A stretch of DNA of 64,000 bases, taken from JAUSIF01 sp963711595 (GTDB lineage Bacteria; Pseudomonadota; Alphaproteobacteria; Rhizobiales; Xanthobacteraceae). Shown in pieces: positions 50,502 through 59,886 of the stretch. The notes beneath the pieces are model-generated. The model saw only the letters and a program-made list of their open reading frames with translations, was not told the DNA's origin and did not search any database. The stretch is from contig CAVQER010000001.1 of NCBI GenBank assembly GCA_963711595.1, positions 62,001 to 126,000 on the forward strand. The letters are read 5' to 3'. The first letter of the stretch is position 1; each line of letters begins with the position of its first letter. Position numbers and translations under genes: made by a program.

Positions 50502-51000
50502 CCCTCTCCCCGCATGCGGGGAGAGGGTGGCGAGCCCGCAAAGCGGGCGAGCCGGGTGAGGGGCAGTGCGTGGAGCCAACCGAAGAAAGGTTCGGTTCGA
50601 ACGCCGACTGCGTCGTCACGCGACCGACGCGGAAAATGAAATTGTGGTTCGCGCTCCGCGATCGCAGGTTGAACGGCATCAAATTCGTTAGGCAACAAGC
50701 CATCGGTCCGTACGTCGTCGATTTCGTCTGCCGCGCCGAATGGCTCGTGATCGAGGTTGATGGTGGGCAGCACTCCGAGAGTGCGCACGATCGCGGGCGC
50801 GATGCCACGCTCGCTTCGGAAGGCTATCGAGTGATGCGGTTCTGGAACACAGACGTACTGAAAAACATTGACGGTGTACTGCAGGCAATTCTTTTCCGAG
50901 TCACTTGACCGCGACTGACCGTCCGAGCGGTTTGCCCCTCACCCGCCTCGCTCGCGCTCTGCGCTCGCTCGGCACCCTCTCCCCGCAAGCGGGGAGAGGG
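50502..51000. mobile_element. Putative inverted-repeat cassette carrying a DUF559 endonuclease gene
   Basis: The left arm (50502-50564) starts with the hairpin CCCTCTCCCCGCATGCGGGG and ends GGTGAGGGGC. The right arm (50934-51000) starts GCCCCTCACCCG and ends with the inverted form of the hairpin. The 369 bases between are almost completely filled by the DUF559 gene. The element is about 500 bp, smaller than any standard insertion sequence, with no transposase. Calling it mobile is inference from its structure and from the gene-less copy at 48401-48580. I saw no obvious target-site duplication. Confidence 0.5.
50570..50908 (+). CDS. DUF559 endonuclease-fold protein, 112 aa
   Basis: DUF559 proteins belong to the PD-(D/E)xK/Vsr-like nuclease group. 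The metal-binding set is visible: D51 in YVVDFVC and the E62-x-D64 pair in VIEVDGGQH, with H68 after it. The helix ending DRGRDATLASEGYRVMRFWN is also typical. Full length for the single-domain family. The GTG start lies six bases inside the left repeat arm, and the stop is 25 bases before the right arm. No role has been demonstrated for these small proteins as far as I know; they might nick DNA at the flanking repeats. Confidence 0.85.
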   Translation: MEPTEERFGSNADCVVTRPTRKMKLWFALRDRRLNGIKFVRQQAIGPYVVDFVCRAEWLVIEVDGGQHSESAHDRGRDATLASEGYRVMRFWNTDVLKNIDGVLQAILFRVT

Positions 51001-51018
51001 AAAAATGTCTCGCGGCCA

Positions 51019-51038
51019 CCCTCCCCTGAAGGGGAGGG
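51019..51038. repeat. Short palindrome CCCTCCCCTGAAGGGGAGGG
   Basis: A 20-bp hairpin 14 bases before the stop of the XRE gene (minus strand). An inverted relative, with the same adjoining GGCCGCG, is at 54211-54228. Confidence 0.7.
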
Positions 51039-51052
51039 ATTGAAAACTGCCG

Positions 51053-51289
51053 CTACCTTTTCCGCCGCGATGGCGGCGCGGTGAGAAGTGCCGCGGGTGT
51101 CGTCCGCAGCGCGTGGGCGAGTCGCGCGAGGACCACGATGGTGATGTTCCGCTTCCCCCGCTCGACCTGCGAGACATAGGTGCGGTCGACCTCGGCCTTG
51201 AGAGCAAGTTCTTCCTGTGAAAGCCGGATCGCGGTGCGCGCCTGCCGTACATTGGCGGCAAGCGTCCGGATGATGCCGGCTTGGTCCAT
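51053..51289 (-). CDS. XRE-family transcriptional regulator, 78 aa
   Basis: Almost the whole protein is one Cro/C1-type helix-turn-helix domain: RLSQEELALKAEVDRTYVSQ forms the HTH (about residues 22-41), followed by GKRNITIVVLARLAHAL. There is no ligand or dimerisation domain. GGGGCGG precedes ATG 51289. It is divergent from the porin gene and might control it and itself through the inverted repeats at 51478-51553; that link is only positional. Confidence 0.88.
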   Translation of the reverse strand: MDQAGIIRTLAANVRQARTAIRLSQEELALKAEVDRTYVSQVERGKRNITIVVLARLAHALRTTPAALLTAPPSRRKR

Positions 51290-51477
51290 TTTCCGCCCCG
51301 ATCGGCTGCGCGATGCCCCCTCGCCCACACACCGCGTGACCGCGCATCCGTGTGGACGAGAGATCCACGGACTATGTATCCCATCCGAATGTCGCAAGAT
51401 CCGCGCGCGCGCGCCAGCGCTCTCGTGCGAGCGGATGATATGCCGCTTGCCTGTTGCCCTCCCGCCACAGCCTCCCG

Positions 51478-51553
51478 CTTTGTGGACGATCGTCTACATT
51501 GGCTATTGAAGACGATCGTCCGCAGCGGATAGCGTAACTCATAGTCCACAAGG
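51478..51553. promoter_or_regulatory. Nested palindromes upstream of the porin gene
   Basis: GGACGATCGTCT (51484-51495) and AGACGATCGTCC (51510-51521) form a perfect 12-bp inverted repeat with a 14-base spacer. Each half itself holds the 10-bp palindrome GACGATCGTC. An outer pair CTTTGTGGAC (51478-51487) / GTCCACAAGG (51544-51553) encloses it. This is what an operator for two or more dimers would look like, 15-90 bases before the porin ATG. Confidence 0.6.
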
Positions 51554-51567
51554 GCAAGGGAGAGACT

Positions 51568-52971
51568 ATGATGAAACACGGAATTCTTGGGGGCCTGCTC
51601 GGGACGGCGGCAGGGCTGGCGCTGGCCGGCGGCGCGCAAGCCGCCGACCTTCCCGTAAAGGCCAAGCCGGTCGAATACGTGAAGATCTGTTCAGCTTATG
51701 GGGCGGGTTTCTATTACATCCCCGGCACCGACATCTGCCTGCGCGTCGGCGGTTATGTGTTCGTGGAAACGGGCGTCAAGGGCCGCAACGCGGCGGTCGA
51801 CGTCATTTACTCGGGCGACAATTTCAACCGAGACGACAACTACAGCCAGTGGCGCGCTCGCGGTCACGTCATCCTCGATGCACGCAACAACACGGCCTAC
51901 GGCACGCTGCGCGCCTACTTCGTGGGCGGCGTGAGCTACGCAACGACGGCTCCGGCGGGTCAGGTACCGTCCGGTGCCAACACCGGCGCCAGCATGGACC
52001 GCGCGTTCATCCAGTTCGCAGGCTTCACGGCGGGCTTCACCGAATCGTTCTTCAGCTTCGGCGGTGCCTACTCGATCGTGGCCGGCGGCGCGCTGCCGTG
52101 GGACTGGTTGCCGCTCATCGCCTATACGGCGCAGCTCGGCAACGGCGTCTCGGCCACGGTTTCGGTGGAAGACGGCGGCGCACGGCGCAGCAACATCCGT
52201 GGGCTTCCGGGCGTCGGCACCACCAGCGTGGCGGGGGCACCCGTTGGCGCGTACGGCGGTGAACAGGCACCCGACGTCGTCGCGAACATCCGCGTCGACC
52301 AGGCTTGGGGCTCGGCGCAGATCATGGGCGCTCTGCATCAAGTGCGCACCAATACCGTGCTGGCGAATGCCGGTGCGGGCGACAAGTGGGGCTACGCGTT
52401 CGGTGGCGGTTTCGAAATCAAGACGCCGCAGACGGGTAACCCGAACAACAGCTTCCTTGCACAAGCGCAATGGACCAAGGGTGCGGTCGAGTACACCGGT
52501 CTCGCTTCGAGCCCGGTCACCACGGCCAGCGCACTTGGCTTCGCCACCGGATCCGCGGCATTGGGCTCGGGCGCGTTCGTCCCGATCGCCGATGCGTGGG
52601 CAACCGGTGGGCCGGCTGGAGCGCTTGCTCCATCCACCATTTCGTTGACGGAAGCATGGTCGGCCTATGGTGCCTACCGGCACTACTGGACTCCGATGCT
52701 GCGCACCGGCTTCGCGGTGGGCTACACGGAGATCGACAATCCGGGCATCGCCAACCTGACCGCCATCCCGGACGTGAAGTTGTTCCAAGGCTTCATCAGC
52801 ACGATCTGGTCGCCGGTCGCGGGCCTCGATCTCAGCCTCGACCTCGTCTACTCGAAGGTGAAGACGGGCAACTGCATTCAGTCGGCGGGTGCGGCTATCG
52901 GCGAATTCGCAATCTGCAACGGCAGCGAAGACATCTGGACCGCGTGGACCCGTATCCGCCGGAACTTCTGA
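51568..52971 (+). CDS. Omp2b-type porin, 467 aa
   Basis: A general outer-membrane porin of the alphaproteobacterial Porin_2 family. A signal peptide (to about GGAQA) is followed by ADLPVKAKPVEYVKICSAYG and GAGFYYIPGTDICLRVGGYV, the family N-terminus with its two cysteines; the protein ends in a terminal Phe (RRNF) as needed for BAM recognition. Sixteen-strand barrel expected. GGGAGAG precedes the ATG. A perfect stem-loop follows at 53011-53041. Confidence 0.95.
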   Translation: MMKHGILGGLLGTAAGLALAGGAQAADLPVKAKPVEYVKICSAYGAGFYYIPGTDICLRVGGYVFVETGVKGRNAAVDVIYSGDNFNRDDNYSQWRARGHVILDARNNTAYGTLRAYFVGGVSYATTAPAGQVPSGANTGASMDRAFIQFAGFTAGFTESFFSFGGAYSIVAGGALPWDWLPLIAYTAQLGNGVSATVSVEDGGARRSNIRGLPGVGTTSVAGAPVGAYGGEQAPDVVANIRVDQAWGSAQIMGALHQVRTNTVLANAGAGDKWGYAFGGGFEIKTPQTGNPNNSFLAQAQWTKGAVEYTGLASSPVTTASALGFATGSAALGSGAFVPIADAWATGGPAGALAPSTISLTEAWSAYGAYRHYWTPMLRTGFAVGYTEIDNPGIANLTAIPDVKLFQGFISTIWSPVAGLDLSLDLVYSKVKTGNCIQSAGAAIGEFAICNGSEDIWTAWTRIRRNF

Positions 52972-53010
52972 TCTGACGCAACCTGAAACCGCAGGGGGCG
53001 GCGTGGTCAA

Positions 53011-53041
53011 GGAGAGGGCGGCGGTCAACGCCGCCCTCTCC
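53011..53041 (+). terminator. Stem-loop after the porin gene
   Basis: A perfect 13-bp stem GGAGAGGGCGGCG with a 5-base loop, without a T run. It may stabilise the porin mRNA 3' end or terminate weakly. Confidence 0.6.
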
Positions 53042-53065
53042 CACCAATAACAACCGGAGTCGGCC

Positions 53066-53443
53066 GTGGGACTGAAGATCCGCAGATTGAAAACCGGCTT
53101 TGCTTATTACGCCGAGTACAAGTTCGGCGGTGGCCGCTGCATTTACGAAACGATCAAAGCGGGCTCGAGCCGCGAGGCGCGGCGCATCTATGCCGCGCGA
53201 TACAAGGAGCTGCGCGCGACCAATCCGGCGGACGTCGAGTTCAAAATGAAGCCGAAGCCCGGACCCGATCGGCACATGGCCGCCGCGTTCTCAGCCGTGC
53301 TGCGCACGCTCGTCGCCAAACGCCTCGTATCGGAAGCGGAAGCCTCGGAGCTGCTGCCGGAGTTCCTGGCTCCGAATCTTTTCGACAACAAAGCCGGCGA
53401 CGCCGCGAGACCGGCCGCGCAACTCGTGTCGGGCGAAACCTGA
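53066..53443 (+). CDS. Hypothetical protein, 125 aa
   Basis: A GTG start with CCGGAG upstream. The first 65 residues are basic and beta-like (LKIRRLKTGFAYYAEYKFGG, IKAGSSREARRIYAARYKEL), reminiscent of small DNA- or RNA-binding domains such as integrase arm-binding folds, but that is only an impression. The second half is helical. No signal peptide. It follows the porin gene by 94 bases and is preceded by its stem-loop. Confidence 0.65.
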   Translation: MGLKIRRLKTGFAYYAEYKFGGGRCIYETIKAGSSREARRIYAARYKELRATNPADVEFKMKPKPGPDRHMAAAFSAVLRTLVAKRLVSEAEASELLPEFLAPNLFDNKAGDAARPAAQLVSGET

Positions 53444-53855
53444 TCTCACGTTTCCCGGGCGAAAAGCGCGTCTCACGCGCGTCTTCGACGCGCTATGGCA
53501 GCGTGCGCGTTAGCGCGTGATGCGCTGCAGACCCGGGACCCAAAGCAATGCGTTCTGACGTTTCCCGGGGTGCAGCGCCACAAGTGTTCACGCGCGTCTT
53601 CGCGCTACGGTAATGCGCCGCTGATCCGCGATCCGTCTGCGATGGGCGCGGGTCCCGGGTCTGCAGCGCAGCGTTTCACCATAGCGCACGCACACACGCG
53701 TGAACGCGCTTATCGCGCTGCGCCCGGGAAAACGAGGGCGCGTTGCGCTGCGCCGCATCCGGGAAACGTTCTCAATCCGGCATCTTGCGTTTTCGACCAG
53801 CGGCGCCTGTTCGCGCTGGCGAGCGCAGCGAGCGGCCAGCGCGAACGATCCAGCC
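53444..53855. repeat. Repeat-filled stretch without genes
   Basis: The segment holds an inverted pair CTGCAGACCCGGGACCC (53525-53541) / its complement (53650-53666), two further CACGTTTCCCGGG-type boxes (near 53451 and 53560), several CGCGCG-rich small hairpins, and a CGCGCTGGC palindrome copy (53810-53845). No coding sequence is supported. Confidence 0.7.
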
Positions 53856-53889
53856 TCAATCCGGCATCTTGCGTTTCGACCAGCGGCGC
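53771..53889. repeat. 35-bp direct duplication flanking a palindrome
   Basis: CTCAATCCGGCATCTTGCG... occurs at 53771-53806 and, one T shorter, at 53855-53889. The second copy is the 3' end of the gene at 53856-54077, including its stop codon. Between the copies lies the palindrome 53810-53845. Confidence 0.75.
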
Positions 53890-54077
53890 ATGGCGGCCGC
53901 GATGCGGCGCGCCTCGGCCAGCTTCGCCGGCCCGCATCCGTTGAGCTGCGCCTCGATTGCCCACGCTTCGATCTGCTCCGGCGCCAGGCGGTCCTGCGCG
54001 CGCAGCACGAAGTAAGGTTCGTCCGGCGCGAGCCGGGCGAGACAATCGAATCGCGACCGGCTCTGACGCGTGCTCAT
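53856..54077 (-). CDS. Hypothetical protein, 73 aa
   Basis: The product starts MSTRQSRSRFDCLARLAPDE and includes FVLRAQDRLAPEQIEAWA and ends RRWSKRKMPD. It is soluble, with a likely helix pair around APEQIEAWAIEAQL. I recall similar short proteins from Bradyrhizobium relatives, all of unknown function. The last codons are duplicated downstream (see 53771-53889). Confidence 0.65.
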   Translation of the reverse strand: MSTRQSRSRFDCLARLAPDEPYFVLRAQDRLAPEQIEAWAIEAQLNGCGPAKLAEARRIAAAMRRWSKRKMPD

Positions 54078-54395
54078 TTCCTTTTCGCATCTCCTGCTGG
54101 TCCGGGTGTACGCGGTCTACGAACGCACAGCGCGCGCCGCAATCCGCGGAGTGCAAGGAGGAGGATTGGCCGAAATCGGATGACGGCAAGCGAGAATGGG
54201 ATTTCATCTCCCTCCCCTTCAGGGGAGGTTGAGTGGCCGCGCCGCCAACTGAAGCCGCTTGGATTCCGGGCTCGCACGCTTTTGCGCGCCGACGAGCCCG
54301 GTTACGGGCGAGTGTCCGGCGCGCCCTTGCTTGGTGGCCGCGCTGGCCGCTCGCTACGCTCGCCAGCGCGGCGTGCGCCCCGGAATGACGAAGAG
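54078..54395. repeat. Intergenic stretch with palindrome (54211-54228) and composite inverted module (54284-54371)
   Basis: The module consists of GCGCGCCGACGAGCCCG...CGGGCGAGTGTCCGGCGCGC (54284-54324) and a CGCGCTGGC palindrome (54338-54371), the same pair in inverted order as inside 12612-12767. Flanking ATTCCGGG (near 54263) and CCCGGAAT (near 54380) form outer arms. No gene is supported in the stretch. Confidence 0.7.
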
Positions 54396-54430
54396 CCAAA
54401 AAACACAAACGGCGCCGCGTGGGCGCCGTT
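54396..54430 (-). terminator. Rho-independent terminator of the MliC-like gene
   Basis: On the minus strand a 9-bp stem AACGGCGCC/GGCGCCGTT is followed by TTGTGTTTTTT, 23 bases past the stop at 54454. Confidence 0.8.
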
Positions 54431-54453
54431 CGCCGTGCAAAATCGAATGCGAA

Positions 54454-54840
54454 TCAGGTCGTGCCGTAGTCGACCGTGCAGTTCGTCGATTTGCCGAGCT
54501 CGAGCACGGCCTCGCCGCGCACGCCATCGAACCAGAAGCCCTGGCCGGAGTAGCGGTAGCCGTTCCCCATCGGGATCAGGCGAAAGTGGGCGGCGCGCTT
54601 TGGCGCCGTGTAGAGGTAGCCCGTGACGAGCTCGCCTGCGTCGCTCACTGCGCGCGGTCGAATCGGGTAGATTTTTCCGTTGTCACAGTTGAGCGCGAGT
54701 TGCGCCCCGCCCGCGCCCACGGCGATCGTGCCGGGCCGCAAGTCAGCCGCGTTCGCGGCGGTCGCCGCGGCAAACAACGCCGCCGCGCCCGCGGCGGCCA
54801 GCCACATTTGAGTGCTGCGCCCCATCAGTGCCCCCATCAA
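54454..54840 (-). CDS. Exported MliC-like protein, 128 aa
   Basis: A signal peptide (hydrophobic core about residues 13-30, cleavage near ANAAD) precedes a small beta domain. LNCDNGKIYPIRPR and NGYRYSGQGFWFDGVRGEAV with a second Cys (STNCTV) recall the MliC/PliC fold, a periplasmic inhibitor of C-type lysozyme, with the RYSGQ..W..G segment the best match. The classical SGSGARY motif is not exact, so the family call is tentative. Two earlier ATGs within seven codons make the exact start uncertain. Confidence 0.6.
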   Translation of the reverse strand: MMGALMGRSTQMWLAAAGAAALFAAATAANAADLRPGTIAVGAGGAQLALNCDNGKIYPIRPRAVSDAGELVTGYLYTAPKRAAHFRLIPMGNGYRYSGQGFWFDGVRGEAVLELGKSTNCTVDYGTT

Positions 54841-57800
54841 TTGTGGTTAAAGATTGCATGGGCGGGACATCCGCGACAAGCAAACATCGCGCGGATTTAC
54901 CGTCCAGACCCTGTTTCCACAGGCTGTTGCGCGCGAGCAACGGAGCGGGCTCACGTATTAAGAACGTTGATGGAATCAGGCTTTTTCGTGTGTTCTCTCC
55001 TTCCCCCCTGCCACAGTTAAGAATATCCTAATCCCGCTGGCTGGGGTTTGGGCTCTCCCTCCTTTTTTTGAGCTCCTGTTTTTTTTCTTGGCGGGTGAGA
55101 CCATGAACGCGCCTATCAAGCTTGCGCAGGCGACCACTCCGGGCGCCGCGGAGATCAGGACTGTTCGGCTCGAAAAACCTGCTGACGGTAAAGCGGTCCT
55201 TATCCAGCTCAGTACAAATCAAACGATCAAGGTCGATTTCTCGGGCATCGCGAAAGAGAAGATCATCATCGTGCGCGTCGGCGAGCGCGCGGTCATCCTG
55301 TTCGAGAACGGCGCGACGATCACGCTCGATCCGTTCTGGGATTCGCTGCACCGCCCGCTCGCGAACCTGCAGATCGAAGTTGCGCCCGGCCAGATCATCT
55401 CGCCCGCCGAATTCGCCCTCCTGTTCCCGACCACGATCGACCAGTCGGTCCTTCCCGCAGCCGGCGAAGGCAATGACCCGCAGGACGCTGGCGCGAACTT
55501 CTCCGACCCGACGATCGACCCGATCTTCACCCCGCCGCCGCTCGACCTGCTTCCGCCGACCGAGTTGAACCCGGTCGAATTCCTGCGCGAGGTGGGACCG
55601 TTCGTCGACGAAGATTTTGCTCCGACCCAGAGCGACGAAGTCGTCGGCGGCATCGTCGAGGAAGAGCATCTTCAGGAAGGGCAGCCCGCGAGCCCGAGCC
55701 AGCTTTCCGACGGCAACGAGGACACAGACGACCTCAACGACCTCGACAACGACGAGGATCCGACACGCCCGGGCTTCGACAACGTCACGATCACCTTCAT
55801 CGGCAATGACGCGAACGACAACAATCTTGAAGACCTGATCAACAGCGGCAATCCGCCGTTCGATTTCACGTTCAACGATGTCACCGGCCTGCCGGTGGAG
55901 TACACCGCGGGCGGCGCAGAGCGTTCTCCAAGGGCGACCCGGTTTTCTATCACAAGGTCAACGATAAGACGTTGATCGGATTTGCCGACGAAAACGGCAA
56001 CGGAACGTTCAACGGCGCGCAATCGAACGACGACGGCGACGGGCTACGGCCCTGGACCCGACCGTATCGTGTTCGTGCTCACCCTGGATGAGGGCGGCGA
56101 AGACGGCGCCTGGAAGATCGAGATCTACGACCAGTTCGATCACCCCTACCGACATCGGGACGGGCTCGACGGAGACGATCTGGAAAATCTGATCTCCCTC
56201 AATCTGACCTCCACGCTTCACGCTGAAGACGCCGACAACGATCCGCTCGATTTCACGGGCGACGCCTGGACCGTCGGCGTGATCGACGACACCCCGATCG
56301 TGCTCGAAAGCGCGCAGGAGTGCATCACCGTCGACGAGGACGACATCAAGAATTTCCAGTCGATCGGCACCAGCCCGAACGACGGCGATGGCGACGGCTC
56401 CGAGACCGGCAATCCGCCGTCAAACGTGTTCGGGCCGGCATTCGCCTCCGGTTCGCTCGCCGGCCTCGTGAAGGTGGGCGCGGACGAGATCGGCTCCGAC
56501 GACAGCGGAAACGGCACCGGCAAGTTCAGCCTCATCGAATTGAACAACGACACGCTCACCGAGCTCGGCCTGATCGGCCTGCGGTCGCAGGGCGACCTCA
56601 TCTCCTATCTCGTCGTGGCCGGCGACGGCGTGCCGGGTCCGTCGGAGGTCCTGGAAGCGCGCGCGTCGGATGGACGTCTCGTCTTCACGCTCGAGGTGTT
56701 CGAGGACGGCGACTACGAATTCAGCCTGCACGACCAGATGGATCATGACCCGCCGTACGACATTGATCCTCGCGGGCTTCGACAGCAACGACAATCCGTT
56801 CTTCCCCGGCAACACCCTCATTCCGCCCGCGGACCAGAACACCGACCTGGTCGACTCGACGACGACGACAGCCCGCAGGCAGAGCCGCGCAACTTCGACA
56901 TCGACGAACTCAATCTCGGCGCGTTGATCCAGTTCGAGGACTACGACCATGACGCCGTCACGCTCGACGGCGAGTTCGTCGTCAAGATTCGCGACGACAT
57001 CCCGGAGATCAAGCACGGCAAGGATATCTGCCTCACGGTCGACGAGGACGACATCGACACCGGCGCGCCGACGGGTTCGGACGGAAACCACCCGAACGAC
57101 GGCAATGCCGACGGCTCGTGGACGGGCAGTCCGTTCAATCCCGCTGATCCGGGACCGGCGACCGTGTTCGGTGCGCTCGGCGGCCTGTTCGGCATCGTCC
57201 AGCCCGGCGCGGACGAACCGCTCACCTTCAGCTTCATCGTGCAAGGCGGCATCGGCGAACACATCGTCACCGAACTCGCCGAGCTCGCCGGCCTCTCTTC
57301 CAAGGGCGAGGACCTCGAGCTACGACATCCAGGGCAACGTTCTTTATGGTTATGTGAACGGCGGCGCTGGCACCGACGGCTACGAGGGTACGGACCGTCT
57401 CGTCTTCAAGTTCACGCTGCAGCCGAACGGCCTTTTCGCTTTCGAACTGCACGACCAGATCGACCACGATCCGCCGAACGACGATTGGTCGCTCGGGCCG
57501 ATCCCGTCCGAGCTGACGGACGGAATTCCGCTCGGTTCGGGATCGGACGAAAATTTCGACCTGCAGGACGACATCCCGCTTCTTCGATGTGACGGCGCTG
57601 CCGATCGGCTTCCTGATCCAGGCGACCGACTACGACGGCGACAGCGTCATCATCGGCGACCACCTCACGATCAAGATCCGCGACGACGTGCCGGAGACGA
57701 CGAGCGCGACCACCTCGATTCGCGTCGAGGAAGATGAGCTCAGTGAGCTTGCCGCTGCTCCAACATTCGACCTCACCACCGGCATCACCGACGGCGACGG

Positions 57801-58263
57801 TTTCACCGACGAGGCGACGTTTACGGAAGCCGATCTCGCTGCGCTCGTGAACGTCGGCGCCGACGAACCGGTGAATTTTGATCTGAAGACATTCTTGCCG
57901 TTCACTCCCGGCGGCAACGTCAAGACAACCGGCGGCGACAACATCACCTCTGAAGGGGTGACAGTTAAATATGCGAACGGCCCCGGCGGCAGCATCATTG
58001 GCTTTGCCGACACCAACGGGAATGGCTTCAAAGGGGCTACCGAGCGCGAAGTATTCCGCATCACCGACAACGGTGACGGCAGCTACACCTTCGATCTGAA
58101 GGACAAGATCGACCATAACCCGCCAGGCGGAAATAACGACGACGAAACCCTCACGATTGATCTGACGTCGCTCTTCACGGCAGAGGACTTCGACCACGAC
58201 AAGGTGACGTTGCTGGAGGATTCGATCAGCGTCGTCATCGAGAACGACGTGCCGCTGATCGGC

Positions 58264-58803
58264 GATTGCAGCATCATCGTGAACGGCAGCTTCGAGACTG
58301 GGCACAACCTCCTCGGCAGCGATTGGGAGATCTTCGCGTCGCTACCGCCTCCGGGCTGGGTCCAGGGCGCCAACGGCATTCCGTTCGAGGTCCAGGGCAG
58401 CGGCGCGGCCGGACCCGGCGTCAACGCCCAACACGGCAATTTCTTCGTCGAGCTCGATTCCGACACCGAGGGCAACCCGACCAACCCGCTTCCCGACATC
58501 AATCCGACCAGCAACACCAACGCGACCATCCAGCAGACGGTCGCGACGGATCCCGGTCAGACCTACGAACTGCATTTCTGGTACATGCCGCGGCCGGCCG
58601 ACGGCGACGCGAACAGCAGCAGCATGGAAGTCCTGTGGGAAGGCGCAGTCGTCCACTCGATCGATTCCTCGACCGCGCCGGCGGGCTGGCAGGAGATCAC
58701 GCTCTATCTCACCGCGGCCGACGCAAGCAGCATTCTCGGCTTCCGCGGCACCGGCCAGCAGAATGAGCTCGGCGCCTTCATCGACAACGTGCGCCTGTGC
58801 GCG
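58264..58803 (+). other. DUF642-like carbohydrate-binding module within the giant gene
   Basis: A jellyroll-like module starting IIVNGSFETG and containing GWVQGANGIPFEVQG, HGNFFVELDSD, IQQTVATDPGQTYELHFWYM and ending near GAFIDNVRL. The NGSFE start and the W-Y-M-P-R strand match DUF642-type galactose-binding-like domains, which can bind polysaccharide. It interrupts the repeat series. Confidence 0.7.
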
Positions 58804-59325
58804 ATCGGCGTCGTGGACGAGGATGGGCTGATTCCGCCTGACCTCTCGACGGGCATCGGCGACAGCCAGCCCGGCGACGTACCCGGCAACGCAACGGTCG
58901 CGAACGGCAGTCTCCTTATTCAATGGGGCGCCGACGACTTCGACCAGGCCGACGGCCTCTCGCAGGAACTCGCTCGGCACGGACCGTAGCGTCACCTTCA
59001 CGAACAACACGGTGGACGTCGGCGGCATCGTGGGCCCGCTCACGTCGCAGGGCGACGTCGTCAACTTCATTCTCCAGGACGCCGGTACGAAGCTGATCGG
59101 TCAGGCGACCGACGGCCGCCTCGTTTTCGAGGTCAAGCTGTTCGACGACGGCTCGGGTTCGTTCCGTTTCGAGCTGTTCGACCAGCTCGACCATGCGAAC
59201 GGCAACAACGAAAACGACATCACGCTCGAGTTCAATTTCACGGCCAAGGATTCCGACGGCGATACGGCGAACGGCGACTTCAAGATCCTCGTCGACGACG
59301 ACGTGCCGGTGCTGATCGGCAAGGA

Positions 59326-59886
59326 CTGCCTCGAACCCGGCACCCCGTGCACGGGCGCCGATCCGAACGACCTTCTCTTCGAGATCCCGGCGAGCGCGAG
59401 CCTCACCGTCGACATCTCGGACATCCTGTCGAGCGCCGACTTCAACAACTCGATCGGCTTCTATTTCGCCGACGCGGCCGGGAATCCGATCAGCGGCCGG
59501 ATTCTCGAGGACAACGCGAACTCCGCGAGCGACAAGCTGCTGCAGATCAGCGCCGCCGACATTCCCGACGGCGCGAAGCTGCTCGGCTTCTTCCTTGTCC
59601 CGGACGGCAACGACGACGGCTTGAACGACGGCGACGCGATCACCTTCGAGAACATCGGCGGCGAATGGTTCGCCTTCAAGGACGGGATCCTGGTCGACAC
59701 TCCCGAGGCCGACCGCATCCTGTTCTCCGATAGCCGCCACAATCCGGATCTGCAGCACGCCTCCGACCCGGATAGCGCCGACGGCGATGACTTCGAGACC
59801 GGCACGGGCGCGCGCAACTCCAACTGGGAAGACAAGCACCAGGGAAGCGATGCGGACTTCAACGACGTCCAGTTCGACGTGCAGGT
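59326..59886 (+). other. DUF4114-like module within the giant gene
   Basis: The segment ends with NWEDKHQGSDADFNDVQFDV, the DxDFND hallmark of DUF4114, preceded by GFFLVPDGNDDGLNDGDAI and ITFENIGGEWFAFKDG. Two cysteines (CLEPGTPC) mark its start. DUF4114 occurs in large bacterial surface proteins; its ligand is unknown. Confidence 0.7.

Noticed and set aside
53444..54395. CRISPR array
   Set aside because: Repeats here are palindromic, unequal in length and unevenly spaced, with no regular spacers and no cas genes in the window.
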